DNA of 10,694 nucleotides from Cryomorphaceae bacterium (GTDB lineage: Bacteria; Bacteroidota; Bacteroidia; Flavobacteriales; Schleiferiaceae): NCBI GenBank assembly GCA_013205365.1, contig JABMNC010000011.1, positions 1 to 10,694 of the forward strand, read 5' to 3'. The translations under genes were made by a program, and so were the position numbers. The notes under the pieces were generated by a model, which was given only the letters and a program-made list of their open reading frames with translations, did not search any database and was not told where the DNA came from. Shown piece after piece: positions 8,555 through 10,694 of the stretch; the first letter of the stretch is position 1, and every line of letters begins with the position of its first letter.

Positions 8555-9612
8555 CAGTTAAAAGGATTTTGAAAGAGGGTGTCGTTTTCTATGGAAGGGT
8601 CGCTCAAGGCGTTTAAGAAGGCTAGCAAAGCCATGCGATCCTGAAGGTTCAAGCCTAAGCCGCCAGGACGGGTAATGTCGCCCATCGACGGGTCAATGTT
8701 GGGGGAGTTTGCATGCGCTCCGCTGTTGTAGAAATTGATCACCTGCATAAGCGTTTGAAAGCGACCGTCGTGCATGTAGGGCGCGGTATAAGCAATGTTT
8801 CGAAGGGACGGCGTTTTAAATTTACCCAGGTCGTTTTGGTCCCCCGTTACAGCACCCAGGCCCGGGTCAGTAGTAACGGAGTCGAGCCCGTTGTTGGTGA
8901 ACTTATTGTTGGTAAATAAGGCCCCGCCGTGGCAGTGAAAGCAGTCTGCTCCTCGCATGGGAGCATTGGGGTTTGCTTCTCCATTAAAAAGGCGAAGCCC
9001 TTCGAGTTCTTGGGCGTTGAGGCTCTCGGTTCCGCGCAGGTGGCGGTCAAATTTGCTGTTGCCGCTCATAATGGTCAGCATAAATTGCTCTGCGGCGAGG
9101 CCCAATTCTTCGGCGCTAATGGTTTTAACCCCAAAGGCCTTCCAAAAAAGATCTCGGTAGGTTGGGCTGGCATTGAGCGAGGTCAAAACCGCCTGAATAG
9201 TATTATCCATTTCGCGCGGATCCTGAATCGGAACCATCGTTAGTTCGCGCAATGTGGGGCTGCGTCCGTCCCAAAAAAAGGCGGAATGGTAGGCTAAATT
9301 GTGCAGGGGCATGCTGTTTCTATCGCCGACGGCATTGGTGATTCCGACAGAGAAACGCTGCCCGTTGTCGGTCATTGAAAAGCCCGTATTGTGGCAGCTG
9401 CCGCAACTTTGGGTGGAGTCGCGCGACAAAATGGGGTCATAAAAAAGGCGGCGGCCCAAGAGCACGCCCTCTACAGTGAGCGGGTTGTCTTCTGGCAAGG
9501 GCGGGGGAGAGAATCCCTGCGGAACTACCAGCGCAAAAGGAGTCGTGGTTGGAACCTCGTCTGCGCAGGATGCTGCAGCAACCGCTATGGCGATGATTGC
9601 AAAAAGCCTCAT
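8554..9612 (-). CDS. Dihaem cytochrome c peroxidase family lipoprotein, MauG/MbnH-like
   Basis: A 352-residue periplasmic enzyme with two covalent c-type haems: CGSCH at 70-74 and CFHCH at 224-228. The spacing and blocks (LGRRLFYDPILSRDSTQSCGSCH, FFWDGRSPTLREL, LRNIAYTAPYMHDGRFQTL) are those of the bacterial CcpA/MauG family. Trp115 in FFWDGR lies in the region where the family keeps an inter-haem tryptophan. Tyr295 in INFYNSGAH appears to sit where MauG has an axial Tyr and true peroxidases have Met, which would favour a protein-modifying enzyme over a peroxide scavenger; this alignment was done by eye. The N-terminus (MRLFAIIAIAVAAASC) is a lipoprotein signal with Cys16 as lipid anchor. I prefer the ATG at 9612 to the one at 9636 because the latter adds a charged stretch before the signal, whereas 9612 overlaps the MbnP stop as ATGA. 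Pairing with the preceding MbnP gene supports an MbnH role; a simple peroxidase is the alternative. Confidence 0.92.
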   Translation of the reverse strand: MRLFAIIAIAVAAASCADEVPTTTPFALVVPQGFSPPPLPEDNPLTVEGVLLGRRLFYDPILSRDSTQSCGSCHNTGFSMTDNGQRFSVGITNAVGDRNSMPLHNLAYHSAFFWDGRSPTLRELTMVPIQDPREMDNTIQAVLTSLNASPTYRDLFWKAFGVKTISAEELGLAAEQFMLTIMSGNSKFDRHLRGTESLNAQELEGLRLFNGEANPNAPMRGADCFHCHGGALFTNNKFTNNGLDSVTTDPGLGAVTGDQNDLGKFKTPSLRNIAYTAPYMHDGRFQTLMQVINFYNSGAHANSPNIDPSMGDITRPGGLGLNLQDRMALLAFLNALSDPSIENDTLFQNPFN

Positions 9613-10364
9613 TTTTTGTTTTCTAGTGCAACCCATTCAAACGAAAGGCCTGCGTTTTGAGAAATCCGATTGGCAAGGCCTCCGTCAAAGGTGCTGTGCG
9701 AGAAGGAACCGTCTTCTTCAGGGCGAATTTCGTGCGCGCCATAAAAGAGTCGGTCGGCGTTCCAGTTTAGGATGAGCTTGCGAGAGCCGTTCAGGTGGAG
9801 GTCTCCCTCAATGACGACCGGCATACGGTTTTCGAGTTTGGCGATGTGGTACAAAAAGGGCTTTGGCTCGCCCAATTCCTTGTAAAAGCCTTCGAGTGCC
9901 ATGAACACATAGCCCCCTTGCCAGCCCCAGTGAAGGCTGTTCACCGTTGGGTTGAGGGGATGCCCCACCTTCCAAATCGAAGGATCTCCAAAATTGATGG
10001 CAGAGTCTAGGCCAACCTTAAAGCTAAGTCCCAGGTAGTGACCCTTGGGAATGTTGTCTGGCGTCTCAATAGTCCAGGGCTTGCCCTTGGTAAAAAAAGC
10101 AAAAAGGGGCTCCCCGTCCTGAGTTACCAGGGGCAGAAGGCTGCCGTCTTCCTTAATCAGCGCAATTTCAGAGAGCAGCATGTCGCTGCGGTCAAAGCGA
10201 AAGGTGTCGCCCGTCTGGGGGTGAACTAAGCCAAGGTTTTGGTAGGTCAAATCCTGCCCGTTCCATTTTGGCTGAACGGATACTTCGAGCATCACCTCGT
10301 TGCCTTCGGGAGTGCATGCCGCCGCCAAGAGGAGTATTCCTGCAATTGCGATATTTTTTACCAT
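9609..10364 (-). CDS. MbnP-family copper-binding lipoprotein (putative)
   Basis: A 251-residue predicted lipoprotein: the signal MVKNIAIAGILLLAAAC has its lipidation cysteine at 17. The mature part is a beta-rich domain with the landmarks I recognise from the MbnP family: RFDRSDMLLSEIALI near 56-70, a HYLGLSFKVGLD strand at 109-120, and the hallmark HPLNP...LHWGWQGGYVFMALEG at 135-158, then a YHIAKLEN strand. In methanotrophs MbnP is periplasmic, and its partner MbnH oxidises a Trp to kynurenine, generating a Cu(I) site. Seven Trp (34, 97, 131, 146, 148, 201, 244) and several His (109, 135, 145, 173, 190, 211) are available here; which one might be modified cannot be read from sequence. First gene of the operon; its stop overlaps the peroxidase start by 4 bases, as expected for an enzyme/substrate pair. 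Family assignment is from memory of motifs, without a profile search. Confidence 0.87.
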   Translation of the reverse strand: MVKNIAIAGILLLAAACTPEGNEVMLEVSVQPKWNGQDLTYQNLGLVHPQTGDTFRFDRSDMLLSEIALIKEDGSLLPLVTQDGEPLFAFFTKGKPWTIETPDNIPKGHYLGLSFKVGLDSAINFGDPSIWKVGHPLNPTVNSLHWGWQGGYVFMALEGFYKELGEPKPFLYHIAKLENRMPVVIEGDLHLNGSRKLILNWNADRLFYGAHEIRPEEDGSFSHSTFDGGLANRISQNAGLSFEWVALENKK

Positions 10365-10398
10365 GGCTTAAAGATAAGGTTCACGATCTTTGAAGCAA
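10365..10398. promoter_or_regulatory. Divergent promoter/operator region with a 6-bp dyad
   Basis: The 33-base gap between the two divergent ATGs holds a perfect 6-bp inverted repeat, AAAGAT at 10370-10375 and ATCTTT at 10386-10391, with a 10-base spacer. Its centre (10380.5) is almost exactly midway between the two start codons. Each outward-facing arm resembles the Bacteroidota -7 element TAnnTTTG: TATCTTTA on the minus strand (10376-10369) and GATCTTTG on the plus strand (10385-10392). On the minus strand a TTG (10398-10396) lies 19 bases upstream of the -7-like element, an acceptable -33 position. No good -33 element is seen for the plus strand. If these are promoters, both transcripts would start at or next to the ATG, i.e. 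nearly leaderless. The match is short and could be chance. Confidence 0.3.
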
Positions 10399-10694
10399 TG
10401 ATTGAGCCAAAAAAGTACCTAGGACTTACCAAGCCAGAGCTAGCCAAAATTTTTATTTTGCTAAGCATTTTTGCGGCGGGCGTAGCCGTGGCATTTCGAA
10501 TTATGAGCCCAGAACGCCAGCTCCCGATACTCAATCCCTCCGACCTAAACCCAGCCATTGTAGCCGACAGCATGGAGTCCGTGGGCATGAACCACGTCGT
10601 GGCGGACTTTGAACTCCTGGACCAAACCCGCACTCGCCGCAGCGCTGCAGACGTCGAGGGAAAAGTCCGAGTGGTGAGCTACTTTTTCACCACC
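10398..10694 (+). CDS. SCO1/SenC family copper chaperone, 3' end missing
   Basis: An open frame of 99 codons runs from the ATG at 10398 to the window edge. It has a short charged N-terminus (MIEPKKYLGLTKPELAK) and one transmembrane helix at about 18-33 (IFILLSIFAAGVAVAF). It continues with RQLPILNPSDLNPAIV and HVVADFELLDQ...DVEGKVRVVSYFFTT. LPIxNPxDxNPxxV followed by xxxxDFxLxxQ and a strand ending in FFTT is the start of Bacteroidota SCO proteins. These are membrane-anchored thioredoxin-fold chaperones that deliver copper to the CuA site of cytochrome c oxidase or act as thiol reductases. The copper-binding CxxxC normally comes directly after FFTT, just outside the window, so it cannot be checked. 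The gene is divergent from the MbnP gene with 33 bases between, which suggests shared control and strengthens the copper reading of the locus. Confidence 0.9.
   Translation, partial: MIEPKKYLGLTKPELAKIFILLSIFAAGVAVAFRIMSPERQLPILNPSDLNPAIVADSMESVGMNHVVADFELLDQTRTRRSAADVEGKVRVVSYFFTT

Larger units (their letters stand above)
4077..10364 (-). other. Predicted six-gene copper-related operon
   Basis: All six minus-strand genes from the MbnP-type lipoprotein to the aldehyde dehydrogenase are packed with stop/start overlaps of 4 (ATGA), 1 (TGATG), 1 (TGATG) and 8 (ATGAATGA) bases and then a 14-base gap. No internal terminator or promoter space exists, so one transcript starting near 10370 is the simplest reading. 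The first four products are exported (two lipoproteins, one periplasmic, one outer membrane) and the last two are cytoplasmic. It is possible that the last two genes are also expressed from a promoter inside the receptor gene. Confidence 0.8.

Noticed and set aside
6168..10397. Methanobactin precursor peptide or MbnB/MbnC genes near the MbnP/MbnH-like pair
   Set aside because: The genes overlap one another, leaving no room for a small peptide gene, and no MbnB/MbnC-like protein is encoded in the window.
10358..10633. Minus-strand frame of 91 codons overlapping the MbnP start region
   Set aside because: It is antisense to the SCO-type frame, which has a transmembrane helix and family motifs; the minus frame has neither.
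1..10694. tRNA, rRNA, CRISPR array, insertion sequence or riboswitch
   Set aside because: Almost all bases are coding, the gaps are 60 bases or shorter, and no direct-repeat array, transposase motif or tRNA-like fold was seen by eye.

Overview
The window looks like a Bacteroidota chromosome, probably of the Flavobacteriia/Cryomorphaceae type. The clues are the nusA-infB order, the long Gly/Arg-rich N-terminal extension of IF-2, the absence of clear Shine-Dalgarno sequences, and a secreted-protein operon (MbnP-type lipoprotein, dihaem peroxidase, HMA protein, TonB-dependent receptor) of a kind typical of that phylum. The lineage is inferred from protein character, not from a database search.

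Left part (+ strand, 1-4057): the end of a transcription/translation housekeeping operon. nusA lacks its first codons, which lie outside the window, and infB (IF-2) follows after 60 bases. This part is ordinary core genome.

Middle and right (- strand, 10364 down to 4077): six genes in one direction with almost no space between them. In transcription order they are an MbnP-family lipoprotein, a dihaem cytochrome c peroxidase of the MauG/MbnH kind, a small secreted heavy-metal-associated (HMA) protein with a CGMC motif, a TonB-dependent outer-membrane receptor, a MacB/LolD-type ABC ATPase and a class 3-like aldehyde dehydrogenase. The first five genes overlap at every stop/start junction (4, 1, 1 and 8 bases), and the sixth starts 14 bases after the fifth. 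They are therefore very likely one translationally coupled operon. The operon converges on infB with only 19 bases between the stop codons.

Far right (+ strand, 10398 to the edge): a divergent gene, cut by the window end, whose N-terminus matches the SCO1/SenC copper-chaperone family. It is separated from the MbnP gene by 33 bases that carry a small dyad.

Taken together, the right-hand two thirds reads as a copper-handling locus. The proposed parts are an outer-membrane receptor, an HMA metal carrier, an MbnP-type copper-binding lipoprotein with its dihaem oxidase partner (in the characterised methanotroph pair the enzyme converts an MbnP tryptophan to kynurenine to create a copper site), and a divergent SCO protein for copper delivery to cytochrome oxidase. 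No methanobactin precursor or MbnB/MbnC gene is present, so if the MbnP/MbnH pair works as in methanotrophs it does so here outside a methanobactin operon. The roles of the ABC ATPase (no permease in the window) and the aldehyde dehydrogenase in this setting are unknown.
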